Shown piece by piece: positions 49,395-62,107 of a stretch of DNA of 64,000 nucleotides. A program made the translations under genes and the position numbers. How positions within the stretch are numbered: position 1 is the stretch's first letter; each line of letters opens with the position of its first letter. The notes under the pieces were generated by a model, which made no database searches, was not told where the DNA came from, and was given only the letters and a program-made list of their open reading frames with translations. The stretch comes from Artocarpus heterophyllus (taxonomy: Eukaryota > Streptophyta > Magnoliopsida > Rosales > Moraceae), in assembly GCA_025403435.1 (NCBI GenBank), contig CM046333.1:17199770-17263769 (forward strand), written 5' to 3'.

Positions 49395-52300
49395 ATGGAA
49401 ACTCAAGACTGGACCAAGAAAGATGTCACAAACCCTTCGCCCACTGAGAAGTTGGAGGGAGAGAGCTTAGTCGCCCAAAAAGGTCAAGGAGAGACCTTGG
49501 AGGGAATGAAAACTCTGGAGATAAGCAGTGATAATCTGAAGTCAGACAATCATAGAACACAAGATGGATTGGTTGTCAAGGCGGACGAGAGCAAGGACTC
49601 TGTGCCTAGAGCTCAAGAAGAGATGTGTGCCAATGGTGACAAGAAGAATGACCACAGTGTGAATCTTGAGGCTAACTCTCAAGAAGAGACTTTGAACAGT
49701 GATAGGCAAAAGGATAATTTGGATCAGAAGATAGATGAGAGCAAGGAGGCCATTGAGGAAGAGAAGGAGCAAGAGCCTGTATTTGATGGGACAGAGGTTC
49801 CTGGAATGGAAGCTGTTAGAAGCACATCTACTCGTTCTCTAGATCTCGATTTGGAGACACAAAAGGTTGTTGAGAAGGCGGTGGCATTGAAGAACCTTGT
49901 TAAGGAGAAAGGGGAGAAGGGAGCAGTTGCTGTTGCGCACTTTCTGCGTCGCCTTTCTGGTAAAAAAGGTGAAGAATATGGACAAGATGTCTCTGAAGAT
50001 GTTCGTAAGGATGTTTCAGACTCTGCTACAGGTAATGCAGCTGAAGAAGTCTCCCAGAAAACAGCTGAAAGGTCTGCATGGAATCCCCTAAGCTATCTTA
50101 CCATGACCCGTGATGTTGACATGGAAAACACTGAGGAGAAGGGGGGAGTCACCAAAGAATCAGCAGCTCACATGGCTATGAAAGGAAGAATTATTCTTTA
50201 CACGAGATTGGGGTGCAAAGATTCCAAGGAGGCTAGGTTGTTTTTGCTCAGGAAGAGGCTCAAATATGTCGAGATCAATATTGATGTTTATCCCACCCGA
50301 AAAACGGAGCTAGAGAAGATTTCTGGGTCCTCTGCTGTTCCAAAGGTGTTCTTCAATGAAATCCTTATTGGAGGCCTGAATGAGCTAAAGGATTTGGAGG
50401 AATCGGGGAGGCTTGATGAGAAAATTGATTATCTGATTGCTGAAACACCGTCTCTTGAAGCTCCTTTGCCGCCTCTTTCTGGTGAAGATGACATGTCCAG
50501 TAGTGGAGCCATTGATGAGCTAGCTTTGATTGTCCGAAAAATGAAAGAGTCCATTGTTGTCAAGGACCGGTTTTACAAGATGCGTAGGTTCACCAGCTGT
50601 TTTCTAGGTTCGGAAGCTGTGGATTTCATATCAGAGGATCAGTATATGGAAAGGGAAGAGGTTAGCTGGATTTTTTTTTCTTTTAATTTTTAAGTTTGTG
50701 TTTGGGAAAAGCAAATATTTTTTTTTTCATTTTCAATTCTCATAATTTCACTTTTGAAAAAAAAAAAAAAAAGATGCTTGGGCTGTATTTCATTTCTGTT
50801 CTCATAAATTCTTGTTATCCACTAATTCTGCCATTTGGTTCTTTTGCATTTCTGTGTTATGAGACAGGCGGTTGAATTTGGGAGAAAGTTATCATGCCAG
50901 CTCTTCTTCCAACATGTTGTCGGGTGAGTTTCTCAGTTTTGAAGTGTCACTCTAGCTTTCACGTTATTGGGAAAGTTAGACGAGGAAGTTGTTGACCATA
51001 AGAATGAAGCAGAAGAAAAGCTAAAGAAATCTGAGGCTACGCTTGTAGTATTCTTTTGGTTTTTAAGAGAAGTCTGTAGAAAAGTTTTTAAATTCCACAT
51101 GTCGTGTTATCTTCTTAGTTCTTAGAAATTAGATCATTTTCCAGGGAAGATAGGTAATTCTGGGAAATAGAACTTTGTTTCCTGTGGCCAACCGAATGAC
51201 CAATGTAGGAAAATAACTACATCTTTTTAACATTGTAGATTGGAACACAATCTCTGCGTAACATTAAATATGTCGTAATCAACATGTTTGTGCTCTTTTT
51301 GTTCTCATTAAGATGTTTCTTCTTTTTACAGGGAAAATCAATTTGAAGATGGCAACCACATTTACCGGTTCTTGGATGACGATCCAGTGATCTCTGAATG
51401 TCTCAACATACCAAGGGGTATAACTGATGTGAAGCCAAAGCCCATAACAGAAATTGCATCGAGATTGAGGTTTTTGTCTTATGCAATTTTTGAAGCCTAC
51501 ACATCAGAGGATGGAAAGCATGTTGATTATATAAGTATTCAAGGAAGTGAAGAATTTGCCAGGTTTGTTCAATGCCTATGACTATATGAAAATCAGCTTA
51601 AGTTTCTGATGAACACAACATGTTCGTGACGTTTGTATTGAAGTCGTTGCTAATACTCCTATTAACAGGTATTTGAGAACAGTGGAGGAGCTTCAAAGAA
51701 TTGACTTGCACAACATGTCAAGGGAGGAAAAACTTGCTTTCTTTATAAATCTGTACAATATGATGGCCATCCATGCAATACTGTTGTTGGGTCACCCAGC
51801 TGGGCCACTAGAAAGAAGAAGATTGTTTGGAGACTTTAGATATGTCGTTGGCGGGTCTGCATATTCCCTTTCTGCTATTTACAATGGAATTTTACGGGGC
51901 AACCAGCGACCACCGTACAATATCATGAAGCCATTTGGTGCAAAAGATAAACGTTCTAAGGTATGATGGTGACAATGATAATCTTCAGTTTTGGTGTTAA
52001 CTAACTTGCATTTGCTTATTCAAGTAAAACATGAAGAGTGCATTTGGCAGCGCAATTAGAACAAAAATTTAGAACGATTTTACTGTAGCATATGAGAGCT
52101 TTACACTACAACATATTTTTGCTTTACATTGTAGCATGTAAGAGCTTTACACTAGAGCGGTTGGAACGACATTTTCTTAATAGCATTGCCAAACGCTCTC
52201 AAAGACGGCTTTGTCTCTCTTTTTCTCCTTTCTTTCTTGTTGCAGTGGGGTTCAGTCTCTGAAAGTGCTTGTGTAGAGTTTGAAGTACTGGTCTATTCAA

Positions 52301-53257
52301 TGAACTTCTTTGTCATGTACAATGTAAACCCCAGAACAAAGTATTCATATCTTTCTGTACATTTTGTTACTCTATACCTAATTGTAACTACCTCTGTAAC
52401 ATATGTTGATCCTTGGGTTGTTTTTTAGTAAAGAGGGAAAGAAAGTAGAAAGGAAGGTATGTCTAGGTGAGTGAAAGAGAGGAAGGGGAGATCTTTCTCT
52501 TATTAATCTAACTTAGGAGAATCAAAATTAGATGAATGATTTTGAATCTAGTTGCCCAATCCATTCCCTCTTCCAATCCCTCCTGCAAGCAACCATAAGT
52601 CTTAAAATCCTCCACTAATTTTCCTGCCCATGTCACTCCTACCAAACAAGACCTTAACGATAACTGCGTGTCTCATCTCAAGCTTTTGAGGGGCAAAGTT
52701 GGACAAAATCTTCCTCAAGTCCGCTTTACTGCTTTGAGATAAAGATAACTAGACTCCATTTACTCGAATCTGCTTGACCTAATAGTTCCTTTGGACCAGG
52801 TGGCTCTTCCTTATCCGGAGCCTCTTGTTCACTTTGCACTGGTTTATGGCACACAATCTGGGCCCACTCTTCGATGCTACTCACCAGGAAACATTGACAA
52901 AGAATTGATGGAAGCAGCCCGTGATTTCCTACGGAATAGTGGAGTTGTCGTTGATCTCCAAGCCAAAGTAGCCTCATTTAGCAAGATACTCAAATGGTAA
53001 AAAGTCATTCTTACAACAGGGTCCTGTTTTTATTTATTTATATTGAGCTCTGGTGATTGAATCTGGATCTTCCTTAACACTTTCTCGTTGATATGATTCT
53101 CAGGTATAGTGTAGATTTTGGAAAGAATGAGTTAGAGGTAATCAAGTTTGTATCAAACTACTTGGACATGGCAATCTCACAAGCTTTACTCGAGTCTATT
53201 GCCGACTCCCAATTGAAGGTGACATATCAGCCTTACGACTGGCGTTTGAACTGTTAA
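49395..53257 (+). CDS. Glutaredoxin-DEP-DUF547 protein
   Basis: Six coding exons: 49395-50660, 50868-50923, 51332-51562, 51669-51960, 52800-52996 and 53104-53257; 731 aa, phases agree. Residues 1-255 are charged and probably disordered. A glutaredoxin fold follows (IILYTRLGCKDS, residues 264-275) with a monothiol-type C274-x-x-S, then AVPKVFFNEILIGG. A DEP domain (about 374-454; DRFYKMRRFTSCFLGSEAV) and a DUF547 domain (LHNMSREEKLAFFINLYNMM, then FRYVVGGSAYSLSAIYNGIL) end at YQPYDWRLNC. I recall the same architecture in Arabidopsis At4g08550. DEP domains bind membranes or regulatory partners; the DUF547 role is unknown. Intron 4 holds a MITE. Substrate and location are not known. Confidence 0.92.
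52035..52201. mobile_element. MITE in intron 4 of the glutaredoxin/DEP gene
   Basis: Inverted ends GAGTGCATTTGGCAGCGC and (complement of right end) GAGAGCGTTTGGCAATGC. Interior CATTGTAGCATGTAAGAGC is shared with the element at 62.1 kb. About 165 bp, no coding capacity. Confidence 0.6.
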
Positions 53258-54432
53258 TGTTGTAGCCCTTCTTCCTGCGTAAACCAGCATACGACATACA
53301 TAGCTCTCCATGTTATGCAAAAGCTTAGGGGGGAGTTTTGAGAATGTCGTTATTAATCAGCTTTCCTGTTTTGCTTAAGATCTTATTGTACCAGCAGATG
53401 ACACGTGAGAAATGCTTTTTTTTTTTTTTGTTTTTTATGATCTTGAATTTTGATATAAAGCTTAAGGATCGCCTGAACTGGCAAAATAAATACATCGTAC
53501 TTTGTAGAATTGTTGTGGACAATATGATGTTTTTTGGGGTATCATTTTACAGTTGAGGGATTTTACTCATATTCCAACGCGTTTTGGTCGAAATCGAATG
53601 CTCCAGAGTCCACACAACTACTTTTGAATTCCATGTTTTTTTTCACGTTTGGTAGATTATATTAATTTTTATTATATACTTTTTCCCCCCAACAAAATTT
53701 CACGTGGTGCGTGGATCAAAGCTATTATCTTATGAAATCGGTGGCCCTATAAGGGTCTAGAGTTTTGCATAATTCTGTGTGCTTAATCATGTCTAAAGTG
53801 ATACGTCTTTTGTCCTTGTTGGATTCACAAAAACGGTAGATCGTATTTCTACCATGTTTGCAATGTTTAAAATCCAGAAAACGGAATGTTGTTCATAACT
53901 TTATATCATGAAAAAGGCGTGAAGCTTATTATTTTAAGAAGTTGCTGCAGTTTAAGCTAAAAGCGACACGCAGCCTCTTTTTTGGGCATTAAAACGACGT
54001 TATTCCCTTGTGCGAACAAACCCAGTGAATTGATTTAGTTCAACCTCACGCAGTCGGAAGGGGGGAAAAAAAAAGAAAAGAAAAGAAAAAGAAACCAAAC
54101 ACGCTTGCATATTTAAAGCACTCATTGTTCCTAAGCTGGGCAAACAATGTTAGTCCAACACAGACTGCAGTTGGATTTCCATTATTATTTTTTTTAAAAA
54201 AAAGGATAATTAAGCTAGAACAAAATTTCCTAGATGTAAAAAAGGAAAGAAAAAAAAAACTTAATAAAAATTCCAACCAACTCATGACCAAATTCAAAAA
54301 TTCAACTCGGCGGCCAAATTTTCTCTGTATGCATTGGGTATATGTGTATCATTGCCTACAAATTGAGGTATGTTACCACATGATTGTGGAGAGATCTCAA
54401 AGCTCTTTAGCAACTAACTATTTGATTCTTCA
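53258..54432. other. 3' flanks of two convergent genes
   Basis: Lies between the glutaredoxin/DEP gene (+) and the TRM9-type gene (-). Short open frames here have no family signature. Probably 3' UTRs plus spacer. Confidence 0.45.
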
Positions 54433-55810
54433 TTATGTCTTCTCAAGAATGATACACCAGTTGGATTTGTCAAAAAACCGGTCAACAAGCACTGCATTCT
54501 CCATACCAGATACTAACCTGAAAAATTTAGGACAGGCCAATAGATTACTTAGGAAAGACGAGTTACGACTTTTCCAACTGTAAACAAGCGTTAGAGATCA
54601 AATTCTAATGACATTGTTCAGTTAGAGCAACTGAGCAAGAAGAGGGACTAAGCATAAATCTGAGCAATTCATACCAAATTTGAATGATAGATATAAAAGG
54701 GCAATATTCAATCAAATGGAAACATTACCTTTCAAGCTCGCCTTCGCTGAAAACATGGTAGTATCTGTTGTATACTATAGCACCCTTCTTATCGTCTTTC
54801 TTTGCCAAGCCATTTGCAAGAGCAGAAGCAGAAGCACCACCGACTTCAGCACGGTGATAAGGTAGGTGCCATGGGACAAAATATTCCTGTTGATTGTTGA
54901 CATCCCTTGCATTATCAGAGGCCACCGAATCATCCTCGCTTCGATTAGTTGTTTCCTGCAACCTCTGAGTTGAACTGTCCTTAAAACCTCTCCAATGTCC
55001 TGGACTATTCTCCTCTGTTTCTGGGATACTTTCCAACTTAAAGGATGAAGGGCTACGCTCGCGAGGGCTGCCAGGTCCTATCCACTCCTCAACATACTTT
55101 TCGGAAATCGGTGTCCACTTGTTAACCAGTGATCTATCCTCTTGCTCTACAGCCCAAACGGTTATCAGAACTAAACCACCCTTTTTCACAACTCGGACTA
55201 ACTCTTCAATCGCTCTCTTTCTCCTACTCTCTGTGCTTAAATGGTGCAACACAGCTACAGAGATAGCTGCATCGCCAAAACTGGTTTTGTAGGGAAGATT
55301 TACGGCATCAGCAACCAAAACTTCATGCCCTCTATCGGCACATATCTTGATGAGTGGATGGCTTATGTCACATCCTATAAAGAAACAACTAGGATTCAAT
55401 CCCAAGTACTTCCCATTTCCACATCCCGCATCCAAAACGAGTGATCCAGAAGGCAAGGACGACAGAAAGGTGGCAACTTTTGGCCACTTGGCGAATCGAG
55501 TGGAACTGAAATGGGGTGCAATTGCATCATAAACACGATGGACATACTTTTTCTCTATTTCGGGAGTGAATTGCACGCCGAGGGAAGAGTTTTGGTCATC
55601 ACTGACAAGTTCGGATTGCGGGGCATGAGTTTCTTCATCAGATACAGTAGTAGCAGCAGCAGTACACATACTAGAAGCACATATTACTTTAATTTTTCTC
55701 ATGGTACTCAAGGCTCGTGAATGGCAGACACCGAAATCCACAACGGGTAGACAGAAGTTCTCCAATGACTTATAAAAGAACCTACTTGCTCTTACAAAAC
55801 TAAAATCCAT
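54433..55810 (-). CDS. TRM9: TRM9-type tRNA wobble-uridine methyltransferase
   Basis: Two exons: 55810-54729 and 54517-54433, 388 aa. Class I SAM-dependent methyltransferase: entry motif VHRVYDAIAPHFSSTRFAKW (90-109), SAM-binding VLDAGCGNGKYLGL (125-138), GCDISHPLI, and motif AVLHHLSTESRRKRAIEELV. The end HVFSEGELERLVSG...DRFFDKSNWCIIL is the typical Trm9/ALKBH8 tail, completed only by the second exon. Enzymes of this family methylate carboxymethyluridine at wobble position 34 to mcm5U, with a small Trm112 partner. The first 36 residues before MRKIKV are basic, hydroxylated and end near SRALSTM, like an organelle-targeting sequence; a start at the second Met (about 55702) is the alternative. 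A central insert (about 250-310) is low-complexity. Confidence 0.9.
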
Positions 55811-56720
55811 GAGCACAAAACCCTATTCCGACGAGATATGACCTTAGAAATAGACCATGTTAAAAAAAAAAAATCACTCATTTTGAAGAGAGAAAGTTAA
55901 TCAAAGTATACAGGCAAGAAAACCATTGTACTCATTTCCATCTTCAAGAAACAAGCTTTGTAATCCAATAAATACAAATTTAACAAAATAACTAATCACA
56001 TTAATCAGGACCTAACCAGTAAATTAGAAAAGAGTACACTTCATCTTGTGTCTTTCCTAAAACTCTTATTTTTCAGCCTGAAGGAGCCATTTCTAATACA
56101 TTTCACCTTGTCCACACACATTTTGTAGGAAATATTTCCTTCTTCAGTCATGAAGGCCCAAAATCACACAAGAATTGAAACTTGAAATGCGATTGTTAGA
56201 AAGGAGATAGTAACAAAATGGGTCCAATTCAGTTGTGGAATATATGAATTCAGTTTTCAGTTCACTACCCAAAACCCCTTTTGCCCATGGCCGTCCTAAA
56301 GCTGAGAAACAACACGAGTATGCATACAGAATGTCGTTTGCTCATGGAGCTATGAAGATTAAAAACGATACATGGGTTGCTTTTGGAGTCCAAGATTCCA
56401 ATAGAAGATGATAAAAACTACAGAAGAGGATGAAAAAGGAACAAGAAGCAGAGAAAGATCAAACTTACAGAGAAGGATCGGATCCATATGTCCCCATCAC
56501 TCATTTGTGTCGGCGAAACCCTATAGCCGGCAAATACCCAGATGTCCTGTCCTGTTCTCTTCCCCCGAAAACACAATGGCGAATGCAGAGTCTTCGCTAG
56601 ATTGGGGTCTATGGACTATGGTTGCTGGGGTGGGTGGAGGCGGGCGGGGAAGCGGGTGGGTTGGCGGCTGGATGGGGAAGTTTTGGCTTCGCTGCTAGCC
56701 TGCCAGTGTTGGTATTTAGT
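55811..56720 (-). promoter_or_regulatory. Upstream region, possible TRM9 leader exon
   Basis: On the minus strand, a GC-richer stretch (about 56700-56470) ends in TTCTCT|GTAAGTTTG, a good splice donor, and CTAAG lies just before the TRM9 start. This could be a 5' UTR exon and intron. Opposite-strand frames at 56408-56727 are likely shadows of it. Uncertain. Confidence 0.35.
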
Positions 56721-57327
56721 ATCTTAGAAATCTAACGGCAAAGATCAAACACAATAAGATCGATGGGTGAGTTTTATTTGAGGGGCATTTCAGTCGTTTT
56801 ACTTTACAACATTAATTTCCACTATAAATTTCACAAATTCCTCCAACACTTTGTGTCAAGATGCCGCGAGCTTCAAAATATACATGTTTTACCATTCTAA
56901 CTAAGTTTCGTCTCTAAATTCTCCTATCCATCTGATTCCATAAAAAAAAAGATGGAAAAACTGAGTTGTCAAAATATGAATGGGTTTGGTAAGAAATTTT
57001 TGCTTTATTAAATGCTCTTCCCTCCAACAGTCATCTTTTATGCGCCAAAAGTTTGGTGTTTTTGCTTGTTAGGGAAAAGATGGAAAGAAGAAAAAAACAG
57101 AGATAGAGAATAAATATGGAGAAGGAACTGTCAATAGAAGGAAGCAACAACATGGGTATAGTGAGCTTCTCTCTCACGGTGACCCAAGTTGATTTGAAAG
57201 CTCTATTATGGTGCCAATGTGGTCTTCATGCAATGCATTTTTTCTTTGAAGTGGCAAGGCACTTTTTTTTTTTTCCCTTTCCGGCAACAGATAGCATTTC
57301 ATATAAGCAAAGCCAATGAATATACAA
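56721..57327. other. Intergenic DNA, no gene seen
   Basis: A short frame at 57116-57319 has no family signature. Nothing supportable. Confidence 0.4.
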
Positions 57328-58430
57328 GGACTATTTTCATAAATGCCCTCTAAATTATGCACCTTGATTCAAATTGCTCCTTGATTTTTTAAAGCTATTC
57401 AACACACCCTTTGATCTATAGAAAATCATTCAAAATGCTCCTTTCATCCGCTTCATTTTGTAAATCTAATGAATTTGCTAATGCGGCATACATTAATAAT
57501 TAATCAAAGTCATTAAAATATAATCAAGTATATAAAATAATTGAATATAAAAAAATAAAAAATAGAAATAAATAAAAAATCATTAAAAAAAGAAAAAAAA
57601 AATCAAAATAAAAGAAGGTTCTTCTTCTTCTTCTTCTTTACTTGCAGACTCAAAATAATGCCCTAATCAATTTTCATGCCCTGTGAGTCACTACCCATAG
57701 AAGTGTTACTGTGCATCTCCAACTGAGACCCTTCCGCACTAAAGTGTGGAGCCCAAAAAAGCCACCACATATCACCTCATCTCGCGAACCAATCTGGTCA
57801 TTTTATGATCTCACCGCCACCTATCCAAACTCAACCCGCTGCCATTCACACAAAACCTTTTCAATTTCAAGAGCACCCTTATGCTTGGTAGATAATCAAT
57901 AACACTTCTTCCTCGACTCTAACAATGCTAGTCACATTCTAAGCATCGCCTAAAGTTAATAAAAGAGTTTGACCAGGGTTATTTGAAGTATTGTTTTTGG
58001 CTTTGACTAGTAATTCATGGGTGGAGGGTTGGGGATTTCCATGGCAATGGGGATTTAAGCATTATTTTGAGATCTAGGCATAACAATGGGCATGAGGATT
58101 TAAGCATTGTTGGAGATTTTTATCGGGGAGAAGGAAGGGTTCCATGTAGGTTCTTTTCAGTATTATTGTTTAATTTGTGTAAATGATTTGTTTTACTAAT
58201 TTTAATGATTTATCTTTTAAAAAACTATTTAATAATCCTTAATACTCGTTTATCAAATAGAAAACCTTTTATACTACTGCCACATCAGCAAATCTACTAA
58301 AAATATAGACAGAGTTAAAAGGAGGGGGTGTTTTGAATGGTCTTCTGTAGATCAAAGGGTGTTTTGAATAGTTTTTAAAAATTAAGGGGTAACGTGAATT
58401 AGGGTTGAAGGGAATTTATAAAAATAATCC
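57328..58430. mobile_element. Mutator-like element (non-autonomous, Pack-MULE-like)
   Basis: 1103 bp. The left end begins GGACTATTTTCATAAAT and the complement of the right end GGATTATTTTTATAAAT; inverted arms extend about 160 bp and share CACCCTTTGATCTA and CATTCAAAA blocks. Flanks AATATACAA (57319-57327) and GATATACAA (58431-58439) match 8 of 9, as for a 9-bp Mutator-type duplication. The interior (57620-58150) has a different, GC-richer composition with short open frames such as 57711-57902, suggesting captured host sequence. No transposase. Confidence 0.8.
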
Positions 58431-60095
58431 GATATACAAAACTACAGTAAGACTAAAAACAAAATAAAAACCAAAGACACCAACTAAGGACAAACTTAAC
58501 ACATATGCAATACATTAATATATAGGATTTTTCTTAAATTTGGCACTGGATGTGACCCGATACTAATGCGTGTGATGAGTTTGCACACCTTTTAACATAC
58601 GTGAAGATTTTTTGGTAAAGTATTGCTGATTACTGATTGACAAGGCTAGGGATATAAAACGGTAGGCAATTTTACATTATAGATTATACATAAAAGTGTA
58701 AGCTTCCTTGAATATAAAACTAAGAAAACAAATAAAATATATTTTTAATCCCTCATAAACAACAAAATATATAAAGCAGAATAATTGGTGAATGCAAGCA
58801 CAACGATATGTAACTTCATCTAATTAAATTGGTAACGATTGTATCTTATTTAAAACAAGAAAATATTATGACATTATAAAAAGAAAGAAAATTCTATCAT
58901 TTTCATGGTGAAATAAAGTCCATCTTCAAAGCAATAAAGAAATAAATTCCAGCTTCTTGAATCGAATACCTCCATATGCTGGAAAAGACTTCATCTCTCC
59001 ATCTGGTTCTTTTTTCCTCTAATTCCAAACCTAATTTAACAATTCTAAAAAAAATATAAAAAAATTTATCGAAATATATATCAGTAAAATGGAAAACACA
59101 TAGAGGAGAAACAATAAGACAATGTAAATTATGAGCAAGTTCTTGGCAAAATCTTAACGATGAAAATCATCTCAAATCAAATTTTAAATCTTAATTAACA
59201 ATAATTTTATTTCTTTCTCTCAGCTCTCTTCTGATTGCCAAAATATTGAACAATGATATAGGTTTTTGACTGAAGGCAACAAGTTTTGGTGGGTTTACGA
59301 GTCAAGGAGGAAGTTTTGACTAGAGGCCTGCAAGCTTCGCTTCAAGAGTTAGCAGGATCTTTGGATTTTGAAACTATAACAATTCCTACCATAGAAATTT
59401 TATTTTCATGAAATTCTTCTTATTTTTCTTGCAAAAAAATAAAAAATAAACAAAAAGCAAATAAGAGTCTTTTTATGATAGGGTCTCAATCTTATGATGC
59501 ATATTTTTTGACGTTAGATTTGGTCAAAATAACATTAAAGTGTTTAATAAGTATGATTAGAATCCACTTTTTGATTACCAAATAATATAAAGCTCTTACA
59601 TACTAAACAAAAAACAAAAAATTACAACAATGTAAAACTATTATTGCAACAGCATTTTAAATTAAAAAATTAGTTTTATCTATACTTGCTAAAAAAAAAA
59701 AAAAAAGTATGAGAACGCAAGTTTTTGATATAAAATGGACGATTAAAAGTCAAAACCCTTCTATTAGCGCATTTTTTCAAATCTTTCAATAAAATCATAA
59801 CAAAAAAAAAAAAAACCGAATATATATATATATATAGTCACACACACAAGCTTGGCCGGCAGGAAACCGTCAACTTCTTCGGTCTTGGGAACACGGCAAG
59901 GTTAAGTCCTACTTGGATGACGAACTTGCATACGTAGACTTCTTTACTAAGCACCGCAGAAAGGGTCAACTTTCAACTAAAAGACAGGTAGCATTGTCAA
60001 TTCTTCAAGACCCACCAAAAGAAGGGCCTCTTTCTCAACTGTAGGCGGCGAGAAACGTATGTGCTTGTTGCCCAAGGCAACGGCCCAACTCAACC
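58431..60095. other. Intergenic DNA, no gene seen
   Basis: AT-rich, with an (AT)n stretch at 59820-59836 followed by CACACACA. The last 250 bases are GC-richer and probably promoter of the small gene downstream. Confidence 0.45.
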
Positions 60096-60099
60096 ACCC

Positions 60100-60107
60100 T
60101 ATAAATA
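60100..60107 (+). promoter_or_regulatory. TATA box of the small gene
   Basis: TATAAATA, about 100 bases before the start codon, so transcription likely begins near 60130. Confidence 0.75.
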
Positions 60108-60203
60108 CCAATGCCCCCAAGCTCCAATCTCTTCCCCATTCAAAGCAGACTCCAGAAGTTTAGAACCAAGTAAGTTTCTTTTTGGTTAATTTGTTTTGTT
60201 GCA

Positions 60204-60434
60204 ATGACGACTCCTGGTTACTATCTCGCCGAAGCTTATGTAATGAGGAAGCACCACGAGCAGAAAATGAAGCAAATTGAAGAAGAAGAAAGGGCCAAGA
60301 GACCAGACGACGTCGCTTCGAGGGTCAAAGGATCGAGTACTGCAGGTGGCTGTTTTGGGATGTTCAAGAAAATCCACCCAAGCAATAATATTGCTCAGAC
60401 GGAAGTTAATGGCTTGGATTCTAAAGCTTTATAG
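60204..60434 (+). CDS. Small plant protein of unknown function (76 aa)
   Basis: Single-exon frame from ATG at 60204. It has an amphipathic charged helix (YVMRKHHEQKMKQIEEEE, residues 12-29), a basic/polar linker, and a short GGCFGMFKKIHPSN segment (48-61). No signal peptide or membrane segment. A clear TATA box, a compact leader and a single exon suggest an inducible small gene. I believe similar short proteins with a YVMRK helix and a C-F-x-x-FKK-x-HP end occur across eudicots, but I know no assigned function. Confidence 0.72.
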   Translation: MTTPGYYLAEAYVMRKHHEQKMKQIEEEERAKRPDDVASRVKGSSTAGGCFGMFKKIHPSNNIAQTEVNGLDSKAL

Positions 60435-61877
60435 CGTTTGATTTAGCAAGTAAAAGGGTGTTTTTTAAAAAAAAAAAAAAAATTGGGGGGTTTTGTAATG
60501 AGGGAAGAATATTTGCAATTTTTCCCATTTGGGTTTGTTATATGTAACTTTAGCCGTTATGATTTTATTGCTTTATTGTTGTTGAGGTTGTCTAGTTTGT
60601 TGTATATTTACTTGTGATATATGTAAGAACTTATTGTCGTTCGTTTTGTTTGAAGAAGGCACTCCAAGTTTTCGTTTTGATTGTGTTAAATTTGATGTAC
60701 TGGACACGGAACGAGGAGGATGAAAAAGGTTTCGTTCGAAACTTCGGTTTGTCAAAGTTTAGCTGTTTTTTCGTGTCGTTTCATTGAGGGAATTCTGCAG
60801 CTAGATGGGCTTAGGCCCATATTTGAAAGAATTAATGCAAGACATGGCCTAATTATATTTATTAAATTAAAATAGCAGTTCAATTTATATGCTTAAAATG
60901 ATATTATTAAAATAATTATTACATAATTATGTAGTATAAATTATTATTAAAATAATTATTATATAATTAAAGATATTTTTAAGATATTTTAATATTATAT
61001 TGACTTTTAATTTCATAAAAATTATTTGGTAATTTTTTTTTATGTTTATTGAATTAAAATATGATTCTATTTTGTAAATATTTTATATATTTTTTAAAAT
61101 AACAATATTAATATGTAATTATATAGCACAAAATATAACATCATTAAAATATTATTAAAATAATAATTATGTATTGAAAAATATTTTTAAGATATTATAA
61201 ATATTATATTAATTTTAATTTGTAACAATAATTTAGCCATATATAACAATAGACGAAAGTGGTGCATTATATAAAGCCCTTTTTTTTCTTTTTTCTTTTT
61301 TCTTTCTTCTTTTTTCTCTCTCTGTTTGACTTTGGTAGTGGACCAGTAGTTAGATTTTTTTCCCGGTGAACATAAAAAATCAAAGCATCGTACGGTTTTT
61401 ACTTTCCTTTTTTTTTTTTTTTGCTTTAAATTTTGACGTGGCTGACGTATCATTTTCAATTTCGCATAATACAATCGGAAGTATATTTTTCATTGCAAAA
61501 TAGTGGTGACAAGGAAACTACTTTTGTCAGTTCCATTTCTATTATGAACATAAAAACGATGCTGTTTTCTGTTCAAAACTGCGTTTCTTTCTCTTCTTAA
61601 TCTCCTAGCTACAGAAAATTCCTTCATTTTATCAAAATTATGGATTGTGTGTCGTCTCGTACTCTCTTTTTAGTTGGATTTTCATTTTTTTTTTCCTTTT
61701 TAGTGCATCATTTCTAACTTGGAAGGTTGGATCTTTTCATTAATGGCGCCGCAATGTTTACAAGTACCAACCTTCTTTTGCAGAAATAGTATTACGAACT
61801 CGCTAATCTTTAAAATTATTTTGCATATATAATATGACCCCATGCGTATGTAGAGCATCAAGAGACTACAAAGCCCT
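60435..61877. other. 3' flank and intergenic DNA, no gene seen
   Basis: The 3' UTR of the small gene is followed by AT-rich sequence with ATTATTAAAATAAT-type words. Nothing coding. Confidence 0.45.
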
Positions 61878-62008
61878 CACAAGTCAGCAACCATCTTACA
61901 TATCTTTTAATGATCTTAATAGGGTAGAGCCAAAAAAATTAGTCACAAGTCGTAACCATCTCATATATCTTTTAATGATCTAAACAGGACAGAGCTAAAA
62001 AAATTAGT
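61878..62008. repeat. Tandem duplication, two units of about 66 bp
   Basis: Units at 61878-61943 and 61944-62008 share CACAAGTC..., CATATCTTTTAATGATCT and AAAAAAATTAGT. Confidence 0.9.
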
Positions 62009-62107
62009 GAAAAGGATAGAGGTATGACTGAACTGATGAAGTAAGGAGCGAAATTGATTTTAAATGAGACGAAAATTAATTTTATGGGGTTGTAATTCAG
62101 TGTCACA

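Noticed and set aside
56408..56727. Plus-strand frames with a Gly-rich end
   Set aside because: They lie opposite a probable TRM9 leader exon and show no family features.
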